64,000 nt of DNA from Strongylocentrotus droebachiensis (Eukaryota; Echinodermata; Echinoidea; Camarodonta; Strongylocentrotidae): the NCBI GenBank assembly GCA_035222895.1, contig JAVYIG010001044.1:1-64000 (forward strand). Direction: 5' to 3'. Shown here in pieces: positions 22,585 through 36,600 of this stretch. The first letter of the stretch is position 1. Every line of letters begins with the position of its first letter. Below the pieces are notes generated by a model, which saw nothing but the letters and a program-made list of their open reading frames with translations, was not told the DNA's origin and ran no database searches. Position numbers and translations under genes: made by a program.

Positions 22585-22805
22585 TTAAAAGGGCAATCCA
22601 AAGTTATTTGTCACAACGTCACAATCCAATGACAAGAAAATTGCCAATTTGAGATCTGCCTAGCTGTAGTGATCTCATATTTCAAACATTCGTAACGTTC
22701 TTATTGTTGGTCCGATTTATGACAAACTTTAGCCACTCAGTTTCTAAGATTTTTCTGCTTTCATTCCAATGAGCTCATTACAAGGGTTGGATTGCCCTTT
22801 AAAGT
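22585..22805. mobile_element. MITE with AAAGGGCAATCCAA ends, copy 1
   Basis: AAAAGGGCAATCCAA on the left is mirrored by TTGGATTGCCCTTTAA on the right. The core GATCTCATATTTCAAACATTCGTA matches 31620-31835. Confidence 0.8.
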
Positions 22806-23866
22806 AACTGTTTTCATTGTTACTACTTTGGTGCATTACTTATCTATACTGTGCAATGAAAAGGTTTTTCTAAATAATATTTACATTTAGCTACAATTAC
22901 AATCGATGTAATACGACTGATCTTTCTGAATAAGACAGAAAGAACACGTACTGTACTGGTATCCACAATGCCTGCATTTAAAGTGGAAGAGGTACATATA
23001 CTGGTATCACAAAGAGTGCTGAACAATGTAAAAGAGAACCGCATGTATCAAATTTTATAATGTCCCATAAAAAAAAAATGCAGAGTGAAGTATACAAAAA
23101 CAGTTGTAAAAACTTCAAAGCAATAACAGTAATCCTCTCAATCAAGTATAAAAAAGTAACTACGGTACAGACTTCAAAGACTTTACCTTTTAATACATAA
23201 AATGTAGAAGATGACTAGATAGAACTTATCTCATTTCACCCAAAAAGCAGCTGGAATTGTGAATTCTTGTGAATAACTGCCACATAAACATTCCTGTACA
23301 TGTATGTCAGATAAATCTTCAACAATATTGCGCCAAATACTTCTATCTGTGAGTGTCATCAATGTGTACAGTTGCTGTGGGAAGACAAACAGTATTGCAT
23401 CCAGAATCTCAAAATAGTAGATGACACACATAGTGACAAAGAAGTTGAAAAAAACAACCAAAACATCACAATACAGATATTGTGATAGGCAAGTGCTTCT
23501 AAACAATCCCCTATTAAAATATGGCAGGTTGCCATCTACTGTGCCTCGTATTTGTTAAAGAATATTTGTTGAGATTAGTTTATATTTCAGTATGTAAATC
23601 AGAACACTGTCAAATATTTGTGTATGCTACAAGAAGAATAAACCATCACAAAAATCTTAATGAAAAAGATTTGTAGCATTGAAAAACAAGGAGGTAGAAA
23701 AGCATGAAGTACTGAACTAAACATCATCTTGAAAACATTCCTGAAAAGACAAATATCAATACAAATATACAAAAACAAATATTCCCTAGTCAAGACGGAG
23801 CCAGCTATGAAATGAGTGACAAAATGTACATCCAGCTCTACATGTACCTGCAATGACTTTATACAG

Positions 23867-24055
23867 TAAAACTGTATATAGAGACCACTCAAGGGAGACA
23901 ACAAAAGCAGTCTTTATGAGCAGGTGGTCTTTACTGTTCCTGTTGAACATGTTTCAATGGGGAGAAACACATTACGAGGGAAACAAAAGTGCAGTCTGTA
24001 TAGAGAGGTGGTCTTTCTATACAGGTGGTTGCTAAAGCAGGTTTAACTGTATTAT
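23867..24055. repeat. Short MITE with AACCTGTCTAT-type ends, copy 2
   Basis: ACAGTAAAACTGTATATAGAG on the left and GGTTGCTAAAGCAGGTTTAAC on the right are related to the ends at 7848-7945; GAGGTGGTCTTT occurs inside. Confidence 0.65.
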
Positions 24056-25469
24056 AGAAACATCAGTTACTTGTACTGCGTCACAGGTTAGGTTGTGGTA
24101 AATGTGGTACAGTGCATCCAGGCAAATTTTGTTGAGATGTCTAAAAGTAAAATGCAAAGCTCTCTGGATAACACTTTTGTCATTATTTGATTTGACTTAC
24201 CGGTAATTCTCATTAACTTTTTCTAGAAAAAAAATGCACATGATACATGTAGGAAAAAGTAAATACGTACCATGGGAGAATGGAAGAAAAAGGAAAATAA
24301 ACGTTACTTATACATTTATATGAAAACTGAACTACATCAAAACAGTAGCATTTATCAAGAATATTGGATACAAAAATAAGTACAAATAAAAAGGGGAAAA
24401 AAGTACATGTTTGCCTAATTTACTGCTCATCCACATGATAGCAGGAGTACCTAAAACAGTTCTTTGGACGTTACTTATTCATGTATATCATACAATGTAA
24501 AGCTGACAGTTCTTTATACAAACAGCTGATTATTTCGAACCACAATTTTAGTGTTGGTAAGAGGTAGCGAAATATGAATTACCATAAGAAGTTTTGGAAG
24601 TGGTCTTATTATCATTCCATGTGTATCGTATGATTAATTTTTGAGTTGTTTTGATATTCTGCCATGATTATTGACAAATTTGCTTGTAAATATCAGAAAT
24701 AAACTTCAAATCAAATCAAATTGCCACATAGCATTCCCATCCCACAGTGATTTGTGCACTCGTTAACACAACATCCTAGTGTTGACTCAACACAGACTTG
24801 TCATACATGCTAATTCACATCATGGCTTGCACTGAAAATTTCAAGCTCGGTGAATAAGAAAGATAAAATTAAAGGAATGAGTACTAGATAATCAAAAAAT
24901 TCAATTGAAGTTTTTAAATTCTAGGTTGTTACAAGAAACTTGTTTGAATTATCTAAAAAAGAAAATGAATGTCAAATTAAATATCAGTCAAGGTACCTTC
25001 TTCTATTTGAATAGTTGGTGTAAAAAAAAATTAATAAAAAAAGCCTGAAAATGACCTCAGGTCCATGGTAGACAACCTTCATTCTACAGAAAATACAAAT
25101 GAATTAAGACAGCTAGATATATTTCCAAAGCTGATTTGGTCAACAAAATGAGTACTAAAGATTGATAAAATGAATACTGCAATTGTAAGAGAACATGCAA
25201 TCTAAGCACACTACACGATCCAACTGAGATCGGATTCTGGAAGAAATGGCAATAATATTAGTTATGGAGATCTGAACAAAGAACATTTTGCGATTTAGAT
25301 TGTAAATAATGAAAATACCAACAACCAGAATTTTAGTGCAATTAAGCCTTCCAGTCGAATTGGCTTCAAAATCGTAGACAACCATACTACTGGTCTAACA
25401 TCACTACAATTCTGAGCCGACCTAGCTTTTCCTCCTTCAAGAAAGCTGGAAATCCCCTAAAATATAGAT

Positions 25470-25475
25470 TTTATT
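25470..25475 (-). promoter_or_regulatory. Candidate DBF4 polyadenylation signal
   Basis: AATAAA on the minus strand about 345 nt beyond the DBF4 stop. Other hexamers occur further on in this AT-rich region, so the true site is uncertain. Confidence 0.4.
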
Positions 25476-25644
25476 AATCACATGATTGATCAGATCCTCA
25501 ACCGTCAAGATTTTACATATTTGAATACTCATATAAAATAGTTGTAATTTCTTCCAATATTGGATCACCATCGGATTGTGTAGTGTGCGCTGGGCCTAAC
25601 ACACTCATAATTGCTTCAAATGAACACAGACACTACATATTCCA

Positions 25645-25797
25645 GGAGCCTGTTTCACAAAGCCTTTTTTCAATGACAAATGACAAAAATCAGTGACAAG
25701 TCTGCTGATAACCAATCAGAAGCAAGGATATCAGTAGCTTTTAACAAATATTGTCATTTGTCACTGATGACAAGTTTTGTGAAACGCCCCCCAGCAA
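25645..25797. mobile_element. Short foldback MITE downstream of DBF4
   Basis: GGAGCCTGTTTCACAAAG at the left is mirrored by CTTTTGTGAAACGCCCCCC-type sequence at the right, with inner arms ATGACAAATGACAAA and ATTGTCATTTGTCA. It starts about 25 nt beyond the DBF4 stop codon. Confidence 0.75.
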
Positions 25798-25819
25798 GTG
25801 TAAAGAGAAAGATTATACA

Positions 25820-28800
25820 CTACAAATAGTACCCTGGTGGCATATCAAAGATTGAATCGATGCCTGGACTACTAGCCTGCACTTTCACACTTCTCTTTCC
25901 TTTTCTTCCGCTGTCATGTTCAACTTCCTTCACATTCTTCACCTTGCCTTTAAGGTTTGGACTTGAGAGGCTACGGGACCTTAGCTTGCGCTTCTTGCGG
26001 GTCGATGGTGGAGTCTGAGTGCACTGATCATTACGTTCTTTTCTCTCGGAGTCAGTGTTGATGGGACTAAGGACAAGGTCCTCATCGTCCATGCTGTCGT
26101 CGTCGTGAAACTCGTAGATGCGGAGCTCGGCATCCGAAGGGAGGCAGAGGTTGAGGGCAAGGAGAGACCTGGACATCTTGGAGCGGCAATGGTGGTGGCG
26201 CCTCACTGCGGAAGGCTGCAGGATGCGAAGCGAGAAGTGCGGCTTCTTGAAGGTGTAGAACGTTGGAGAGAGACCAGCTCTGAGCTCATTGAGGAAGGTC
26301 AAGAATTGGGAGGATTTTGTGGGAGGCGACGACGCCGATTTGGATCGCTTCCGAGGGGACGAGAAGTTGATGCGCTTCACGCGTCCTTTCATGAATAACG
26401 ACTTCCTTGACGAGGGTGGAAAGGCGAATGAGAGGAGGTCACGTCGGTTGCTTGGGCGAAGTGGGGAAGACTGGACATCACGATGACCCAAGCAAGGTAC
26501 AGAGCGATGCCTGGACCTGAACTGCTTCTGCTTTACTCTGTGCTTCACAGGGGAAAATATGGATCCCTTCTGAGCAGGGCTTGAAAATTTGGGGAAGATG
26601 ACTTCAGACTCAGAATCATCATGCACATAATTGTTTGAAATTTCATCTTGCTCCTCGACAGGAGTTCCAGCAGGCAACACAATATGCTTTACGCTGGGAC
26701 TCTGTTGGGTGTTCATCAAGTTCCTTTTGATGCGTTTTGGAGTACTAAACTGTATGGTCTCTACATTTTTCTGTGGAGAATTCCTCAGTTGGTTAGGTGA
26801 CAACTCTCGCAAAGCATTTGGTGCGTTTGTGTCTGCAGGCTTATCCCCTGAAGCAATTCCTTTCTTTGACAGAGAAACATTCCTTTTCTTCTTAGATGCA
26901 ATAGATGGGGACACACACAGTCCAGAGTATGATAGGCTCTCTGCTGACCTTGAATTGGAAGAATCATGAATCCTCGCACTTCGCCGTCTAGTACTTGATT
27001 TTTTGTCTTTTTCATGGTTCTCAACATTTTCATTGGCTTGCGCATCATCATCATCATCATCCGACAAATGCTCTGGTCCAAAGTCTTCCACTACTCCCGG
27101 CAAGAGTTTTTGATTCTCCTTCTCAAAGCCAAAGACAGTCTTCTGAAAGTATGGTGATGGTAGGGTACTAAGCTCAGATTCTCGTCTCCTTTTAACTTCT
27201 AGTTGTGTGTCCAGTCTCTTCATGAACCCGGTGACCTGCTCTTCCCATTCTGAACCCTCTGAAGGGAAGTTGTCCACCCTCTGCAGTACCAGGCCAATGG
27301 TGAAGTCATTGCTTCCAGTGGAGCTTCTGTCATCAGCATCAGGGCAAGGATCAGAGGACGGAATGCAGTACACACTGAGGGCAGCCTTATCTAAGTTCTG
27401 CTGCTGGAAGACTTCGCTGCGATTAGCCGTTTCATTGATATCATCCTGAGAGAAGCCTAAAAAACTGGACTCCTCTGCTCCCAGATCGCTCCTGAAGACC
27501 AACTCTAAGGACTGCTCGGCTTGACTGTTCACATTCTCATTTCTCTGTAAGTCTCCTTGAGGATTTGTCTCACCATGTGTAGGTTCTACCCTTTCTTCAG
27601 GACAGTTCTGGTTTTTGCTTTTATTGGCAACATTTTCTCCAGTTTCTTCTTTGGAGGTACCTGAGGGCAAGACAGAACATGTAGCTTCTCCTAAATTGGT
27701 AACTTCAACATTGGTAGGTTCTTTACCATTTTCACATTCTTTTGGCTTTGTTTTGGAGACAGTGTCTTTGCACTTCTTTGCACTGCTTGACATGTTCTTT
27801 TGACTTTTGCTATTGCTATTGCTTGGGTGGGATGTTTGAAAGTCTGTTTCAGAGTTATTGCTTTCAGCTGTGGATAATTGACTAGTACTGGCTTGATTTC
27901 TCACAGATTTTTTCTGTTTGGGCTCTCTTCTCACATTTTCTGGACTTGCACTCGCAAAATCTCTGTTTCCCCTTGCTCTCTTATTCTTTCTCCCTGAGCT
28001 TTTGACACTTCCTGAAGCTGGGGTGTTCACCTGCTGGAAGTCATCACTAGAGTGTTGATTATTACCGTGAGTAGCAGGAACCCTTGGCTGGGCTTCCCTG
28101 ATGCACGGACTACCAGCAGTATCTATATGATCCTCTACCGACTGTCCATTGTTACCGTCCACTTGCACACTCCTTCCTCTTACTTTCTGAGGGGGAGCAT
28201 CTGCGTGACTCCTACGGGATTTCCTCTTCTGTCTTTCAGAGTTTCTGTCTATTCCCATCCCAGATCTTGCTTTCAAAGGCAACTGATCGTCAACATGGGA
28301 TGTTGTTGGATTGCTTGTGAACACATCATCCGAGTCTGCATCTCCAGCACTTAATCTTTTCCTTTTGTTTGTCCTCGACTGCTTTGCAGATTCTGGACTA
28401 GTGATCACCTGGGAACCCTGTTTGGCACTTCTTCTATCAGGTGTTCCAACTGAAGACACAATATCTTCTACTGTCCTGTGAACATTTCCATTCACACTTT
28501 CACCATTAGCCACTTCAAGAAGATCAGGCTGTATGGATTGCGGTCGGGTATTTTCTCCTACCGTCCCAATTCCTTCCACCCTCACCTCTTCAACCTCTTG
28601 AAGAGTGTCCTCTCTTCTTATCCTCATGATCACAACCTCCTCCCCTTCTTGCCTAATGGGTTCCTCTTCACCCGCAATACCCCTAAGAACTGTACAAGCT
28701 TCTTGACCCTCTTGGACAACTCCACCCCCTACAGGTTGTGCACTCTGTGGTGCCACTGGTAAAGTTCTACTTTCCCTGAGCTGAAGCGAAAGACTTCTTC

Positions 28801-29342
28801 TTCCACCGCTCCTCCTCTTCTTGCCTTTTCCCCTTCTACCGTCAGACACTCCAGGACTGCTGAACTTGGACGCACCTGTGGACATCTCTGGAGAGTTAAG
28901 ATCTTTCATGACATCACCATCTCCACCACTTAATCTATCCTCTAACCCAGAGTTCCTACTTTCTCCTGGACGTACTACATCACCTACTCCTGCAGCATCG
29001 CCACCTCCCAACACAGGAGCCTTGTCTGCAGGACGATCCAGGATTCTCTGTTTACAGGCATCTTGCGGGAATGTCTTTTCTGTAACACCATTATTGCTTA
29101 CAACTCTCTCTGGATCTAGCTCTAGGTTCCTGTGTCCAGGATCATCTCCTTGAACTGGTCTTTCTGCAGAAGTTCCATTGCCTACACTCTTCCTTGGACT
29201 CCTGCCAAGGCTCCTTCTTCTACTTGAAGCTGATGGATCTTTCTTCCTCTTGGCTTTCTTGGTGTCCTTTCTCTTGGCCTTTGTAGGTGTCCTTGGTTCT
29301 GTTAGGAGCAGGACCTCATCCTCAGTGCCAGAGTCCTCAGCA
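25820..29342 (-). CDS. DBF4: Giant last exon of DBF4 (about 1173 residues)
   Basis: The acceptor TTTTCTACAG precedes 29342 and the frame stays open to TAG at 25820-25822, ending SIFDMPPGYYL. Most of it is low-complexity and charged (Ser, Lys, Arg, Glu; many SP/SPS steps and KKRK clusters), as expected for a disordered tail with nuclear-localisation and phosphorylation sites. A denser, less disordered patch lies near 26080-26330 (SQFLTFLNELRAGLSPTFY, FSLRILQPSAV, ALNLCLPSDAELRIYEFH). The Chiffon tail in Drosophila binds Gcn5; whether this tail does the same cannot be told from the sequence. Confidence 0.93.
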
Positions 29343-32300
29343 CTGTAGAAAATTGAATCACAAAAATAATATTTTACTGACGAGACATATTAAATTTAAA
29401 AAGAACTTAAGATTCAAAAGGAGATAAATATTCAAAATACTCTTACTACCGGTACTCTTATTACAAAGGATTTTTTGTTTAATTCCAACTAATATATTGT
29501 GACTGATACATCGTTAATATCTAAATTTAATCTGGTGTTCTCAATCTGTAACTGTGTACATAAAAATACTGTATTACCACACAGACATCTCCCTCTGAGA
29601 ACTATACCCTTGCACAATTGTATATCTAACAACTACACTCATGCAGCAGAAGTACCCAACTTACCCCTATACAATGAAAAAAGGGGGTGAATAATTTATG
29701 GGTTGATTTCCCATGGGCAAATCGTACATAGTATGATTTTCCTGGAATCTATAATTTGACATCTTTAACAGAAAGTAATGCAATTTTGTTAAATTTTGGG
29801 TGAACTTCAACCGGACCAAAGATCACTAACTGTCTATCTTAAGCCTTTTTCAGATACATGTATGCCATGGTAAAATGCAGTAGCTTATTTATGTTTTTTA
29901 GAATGACTTAGGTGTAAAAAGCTTCACATTTCTGTTTCTTATAACACAGAGCTAAGTGAATACATGTATGCATGAGACCTTTGTTGCATGCAGTTGCCAT
30001 TCATTTTCACACAATTAAACAAAAACATGGTTGTTTACCTCAGCATATCTGATATATATATATATTTATACTCATACATGTATATGCAGTTAACAACTAA
30101 ATCATTCATACCCTTACCAAGTTTTGTGAGTTTTTAGAGTCAGTGAAAAACTTATTTGTCCCGATTTACGTTTCTTGACAATGCTTACATCTAAAAGTAT
30201 TCAACAAAGGCCCAGATTCAACCAGTCCACCTTTCATTGTTGAGTTACAAAAAAAATCCACAAAAAAAAAAAAAAATTAAATAAGGTATGAATAATTTAG
30301 TTCTTAAAGATAAAGTTGAGTTCTGGTCATGCGATTGCATTGTGAAAGAAGCGTTGTGGAATCGATCAGAAAAGGTTGATCTTGCATACATTGGTGTGTA
30401 CTGCATAATACAATGATAACGCAAATTATTGATCACCTCTTCCCAGAACTCAATCTTCTCTATAACTGTATATATCTTTATACTTACTCGTCATCGGGTG
30501 TGCTTGACTGAGAGTCTACATTCTGAAACCTGACACAGTCTTCCAGGAATCTCACTATGTTAGGTCCCTGTGCAATCATGGTGTCCAAGCTAGTGTAGTT
30601 GTTCTTCTCACCGACAAACTTCTTATGTTGCTCAGTTTCAAGATGCTAAAGACACAAGGAAATGGGATAAAAACTTTGACTTTGACTCGGGTGGAAACAT
30701 CAATGTGTCATGCACATGACTAGTAATAACTTAAAACTATTGAATATCATTCTTTACCATATATATTTACAACTACAGATGAGTGTTTGTAATGTGGGTG
30801 ATTTCAACTTTCAAAGATGCATAATTTCTTTCTTGGATCTTGGATTCATTTCCTCCTAAATGCTCCGAAGAAGAGTTTTGAGGTGGTGGAGGGTGGACTA
30901 TTACATTTTGGGAAAAAGATCTTTAGTAACTGCATTTTTAAATGAAGGCGGGGAAGTTTGGTCGATCTTTACTATTTGACCAATTTATTCTTCTGATTTT
31001 CTGCCTCCACTCAGGCAAACTTTATGTCTATGGCATTTTTCTTCTTACTCTTAGCTCAACTACCCTTGAATAAACTGGCAAAGCCAATAACAATGATGAA
31101 ATAAAGAAATACCTTTTCCAAATTGCTGTATTTGACACTGCAGAATTCACAGAAGCCCTTCTTTGCAACTTTACTTTTGGACGTAGTTGCCTCCCTCTGT
31201 TTGGCTGCTTTACTGATGGCCTTCTTGCTCAAAGACTGACTTCTACTCAACTCTTTCTGCCTGAGATTGTAGAATAGTAAATGGGTGACATACATCATTT
31301 AAATGGAATTCCAGGCTTAAGAGACAACTAATGCTACTCTTAAAGGGACTTGGTAACATTGTTCAGATGAGAGAAAGTGGTGCTAAGGTAGTGACTTCAA
31401 TGCTTCATATGGGAACAGATGACTGAATGGGTAATGTTACAGTGACGAAGTGCCAGACTACTTTCCCAATTGTTTCAACATAAAAAATGACAACAATTTC
31501 CTTCTTTTTCCAAAATGTATGCCTTCTACAGAGGACTTATAATATTATGCTATCCATAATATATTGTGAGTAGTGCCCCAATATAGAAGGCACTTAAATT
31601 AATGATACTTTTGTACACAACAAACAGGAGAGTTGTCCCACGACTAAGTCACAATCCACTGACCAGACTGCCATTTTGAGATTCGCATAGATTTAGTGAT
31701 CTTATATTTCAAACATTTGTAGTTCCCTTATTATTGGCATGATTTATTTGAAACTTTTTACATTCTGCTTCTCTTATTTTTTTCTGCTTCTATACCAATG
31801 AAGTTATTACAAGGGTTGGATTACCCTTTAAGAGTTTAAAGGAAGTGAACTTATTAGAGACATGTGTTCCTAAAACCGTGGGGTTAATTTTGTTACCTCC
31901 CTCAGGTATGCCCTTTCAATAACATTACAGTACATGTGTTCATCACTTTTGTAATTCATGTCTTATGCACATTTAGAAACTACTAACTTTGCCAAAATTT
32001 GGTATTTGTGAACAAATCCCATAAAATATTCTAGTCTGTAAATATCCTTTAAAATAACTAGATGGACCTGCAGCCAAAAATGATGCCTCAAACCAAAACA
32101 GAAGCAATTTTTAAAATTCAAGTATTATTGTAATCCATTAACAGGTTCTCAGAATATTGTAACTTTTACAAAATATTTTCAAAGGTGCTAACAGCTTTCC
32201 ATAATTGGTAAGTCCAACTTAGAGATAAGTTCAACTTAGGACTTTTGTGAAACACCCCCTGGTGTAATGATTCCATGAACATGGCTTACCTAACATCCGG

Positions 32301-33603
32301 TGTTCTCTGGCTTGCATCAGGTCGATCCTGGGTCCTCTCGGCCCCCTGAACAAGGCTCTCGTTGCGGGTCTTAGGGTCGTAGGGACAAGTTCCTTTCCTC
32401 GTGTCGAGCAGGATACGAGGCCATGTGCCAAACTCCTTGGTGATCGGCCGGAAACGTCTGCATAATGGAGAACCAAATGTACTACTAATAAGGATACCCT
32501 GTATAAGGATACCCTGTATAAGGAAATCTGTATAAGGATACCCTGTATAAGGAAATCTGTATAAGGATACCCTGTATAAGGAAATCTGTGTATAAAGACC
32601 ACTCGAGTGAAAGATGAAATTACAGGGGGTCGCTGAGTACTAGTTTCTTCCATCCATACAATTTCAATACTAAACACTGTTCAAGGGAAAAACTAAAAGT
32701 GTGATAATTACACACAGCTGAGCTTTCTATACAGTCGATCACTTAAGAAGATTTAATAAAATGAGCAAGAATACAATTTACCTATAGAGTATGATATGTA
32801 CATTTGTTCACTTTGACATTGCACTATTATGTAGCAATGGCAAGGACCTAGCTTAAAAAGACAGCACAACAATCTCAGATTCCAATATCCAATAGATAAA
32901 CAGGATTGCACTGTCATGAGAAGTGCTTCAGATTCTGCTTCATGGAATAAGTTATAGCTTACCTTGACGTATCTTCGGCCTTAAGGTATGGCTTGGTCAA
33001 CTGCCTCTCTGTAAGACATTGAAAAACAAATACAAGATGAGAAAAAGGTGATAAGTATTGGGAGCAGAAGAGGGGCATATACAACATTTTGTAAAAGAAG
33101 AGAGACGGAAAGAGAGAGGGACAAAGGGAGAGACAGATACAGAAAAAGAGAATAGAGATAAAGACAATATAAGAGAGCAAGAGAGAGAGCAAGAAAGAAA
33201 AAAGCCACAACAAAACTTAAACATAGAAAGAAAGAGATTTAGTAAAGAGAGAGCAAGAGGAAACAAAATTGAGTCATAGATAAAGAAATTATAACTGATT
33301 TCTACTTTATTTTAGATTGAGATGATGAACACCACTACAAAACTGTTGCGTTCCTCACTTTTACAAGAGCTATTTTCATTCATTCTGCGGCATTCATCAT
33401 CAAATTCGACTATCGATTACCCCGCTCAAACTTTTGCATAGTCCTTTCTCGAAAGCAAAAGAGGCTTACATGCAGTGACTCAGAAGAGGATATTTATTTT
33501 AAAAGAATAATATTTTCTACTTTACCTTTTGCCTTGATGCCAGTCTTCTCCTTATTGCTCTTCTTCTGAAAATAAATTTAAACAAAAATTTTAAAAATAA
33601 ATA

Positions 33604-33634
<31 letters not shown>

Positions 33635-36600
33635 AAATATAAATAATAATAATAATTGAAAAATGTACCAAGCAAGCAAAACAGTATGAATATAAGTAAT
33701 CAAACAATTCACCAAAAACCAATGTATTGCAAGTCCAAAATATTGACTAAATACCATTTTACAATGCTCAAATTACACATATTATAATAAAGCTTTAATA
33801 AAAATGTGTGTCGGAGAATTCATTATTGTTTAAGTAACTTACCTTGTCCTTTCCACTGAGTTTTAATTTCTCTTTCTCACGACAGAGGTACTTCAATAGC
33901 ACTGATGATGTGAGTTAAGGATAAAGTTTAGAACCAATTAAATGTCCATAACCAATCAACCTGCACTAAAGTTCAAAAGGGAGGGGTGCAGACTACTGTA
34001 AGTTCATTAATACCATAAAGCTCCATGTCTTCTTTTTTCTTGTCTGGCTACAGACGTGTCACATTTCAAAGACTCATAATATAACAGTTATCAAGCATTA
34101 AATATTCTTGGAATTTATAGCAATTTATTCCCATTGTTTCTATCATGCCACGTTCAGATACGACGCAGAAAAAGCCATTGCGGTTTTTTGCACTAGTTTA
34201 CTGCTCATATCTGAATGTGCCTTTGAGGGCAAAATCAACATACTTTTTTTAAATCAAAATTTTACTTTGGTACAAGTTACCAATTAAAGAGCAATTGCAA
34301 TTCCTAGTGTAAAACAATGCTTTCCCCTTAAAATTAAATTTAACTGGACTCTCCAAGAAACGAAATTACCATAAGCATACCACTCAATGCTAAGAATATG
34401 ATTGTATGTCACATAATATAAAAGACCTTCTAGACGAAAGATGCCGCCATTGAACGAGTAAAAGAGACTCGTACACAAAACAAGCATACACTAAAGGTGG
34501 AGGATATGCATAAGGAATTTTCAGTAAACCAGTCGGCTAAACAAAGGAGCCGACAAAGCAGAACGCCCCAGCTAACACAAAAGACGGTGTGTGAGGCAAG
34601 TACTGAAAGGAGGGTCGCTTGGCAAGTTTTCTAACAATATTTATTGCCAAACGAAAAATGTGACAAAGGTTAAAAACAAACCTAGAGTGTTAAAAAACAA
34701 AATGGACCGGTAATTAGATAGCAAAAAGGTACCAGAACGCGCAAAGAGTTAAAATTCTGAAATTGGCGCACGGTAACTTAGCTGTATGCAGACAAGATGG
34801 CTGCGAGAAAGAGAGAGGATGATTATGTGTGTGTGCGTTCTGCGCATATGCTGGAGGTTGGTGGGGTTCTGGGGGGGGGGGGGGTATGCACGGTTGTGAC
34901 TTTCATATTCTTGATGGTCTGCTTTGTCTAGACGACTAAGCAATAAGAGGTAGATACATGATTTATTGTGGTAAATTATAAAAGTATGTCATGTTGAAAA
35001 GGATACCATCCAAGTGTTTGACAGGAATATTGAAGTTCTTTGCATTGGTCAGCACATCCGTGGTACCATACATCTAAGGATACAAAGGAGACAGATACCA
35101 TTGTTATGACATTAATGCAAAATAGTACTTTTCAAGGCACAAATTATTAACTGCCTGTCTTTAAATTGGCAACAGTTGTATTTCCATTTCACTGCAGGTT
35201 CTAGTTTCATTTCAAGGCACAAATAATCACTGCCTCTCTTTAAATTGGCAACAATTATATTTCCATTTCACTGCAGGTTCTGGTTTCATTTCAAGGCACA
35301 AATAATCAACTGTCTCTCTTTAAATTGGCAACAGTTATAATTCCATTTCACTGCAGGTTCTGGTTTCATTTCAAGGCACAAATAATCAACTGTCTCTCTT
35401 TAAAATGGAAACAGTTATAATTCCATTTCACTGCAGGTTCTGGTTTCATTTCAAGGCACAAATAATCAACTGTCTCTCTTTAAAATGGAAACAGTTATAA
35501 TTCCATTTCACTGCAGGTTCTGGTTTCATTTCAAGGCACAAATAATCAACTGTCTCTCTTTAAAATGGACACAGTTATAATTCCATTTCACTGCAGGTTC
35601 TGGTTTCATTTCAAGGCACAAATAATCAACTCCCTCTCTTTTAATTTGAAACAATTGTATTTCCATTTCACTGGAGGTTCTAGTTTCACTCCATCCTCAT
35701 TTCCATAAAAGTACAGTTATGAATAGCCTTCCATTGTTCTATTTATCTATCAAGGTATTTCGTCCTAGTTCTTAAAGTGATTACAACGATTTCAACACTT
35801 CTACCATCCTAGTAAACCATTTTTAAAGTGATCATAAATATGAACTCAGTACTTCAGGGAAAATATCACATAACAAAGAAAATGAATGATTCAAAATAAC
35901 TACAGAATCATGTTTTCTGATTATTAAAACAATCTACTCCCATACAAGCATGAGAGGTATTGTCTCATTCCATTACAACATGAAAAACAAAATGATTTAA
36001 AACTTTTAAATACTCTTTGAAGAAAGAAAAACAGTATTCTCACCTGAGATTTTGTTGCCTTTTGAACAATGGCTTTTCCTCTGGTAACCTATTGAGAAAT
36101 GAAAAGCACAAAAGCAAAGGAACAAAAATTGTAAATTGTGAACACACTTCATATCCTCTTACATTAAAAATAATAATAAAATGAATGTAAATATGTAGAG
36201 GCACATAACACGTACAGATGCCATACTATTTTACTGATTTGAAGATAAGAAAAGGTACAAAATGAGAATTTATCAATATGTACTTACTATTCTTGAATCT
36301 TTAGAGACATTGCTTGGAGAATCAGCAGCACCAGGTGTAGTTCTATGTAGAGACAAAAAGGAAGAAAGAAATTGACAACTTAAACATAAAAAGAATTAAA
36401 CCATAGATAATTATGTTTTGATGTTAAACTTAAATCTATCACTTCAATCCTGTCCAAGCCTTGAAGTCCTTGTAATAGTTGCTCTATGAATGATGCAACA
36501 CTACAAATTGTACATTCAGAAAATATGGGCCATGAGGAAACTCCCAAAATGCATCAATAGCGATGGCATCTTCAAGATTATTTTTGTTTTTCATATTTTG

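Larger units (their letters stand above)
19440..25800. other. Intergenic region between convergent GARS and DBF4
   Basis: No conserved coding frame is seen. It holds a G run near 20101-20118, the repeat at 20403-20683, a CT-rich tract at 21889-22120, MITEs at 22585-22805, 23867-24055 and 25645-25797, and otherwise AT-rich unique sequence. Its right part is probably the 3' UTR of DBF4 on the minus strand. Confidence 0.7.

Noticed and set aside
32231-32677. 148-residue minus-strand frame with YTGYPYTD repeats
   Set aside because: Minisatellite run-on joined to DBF4 exon 10 in the wrong frame.
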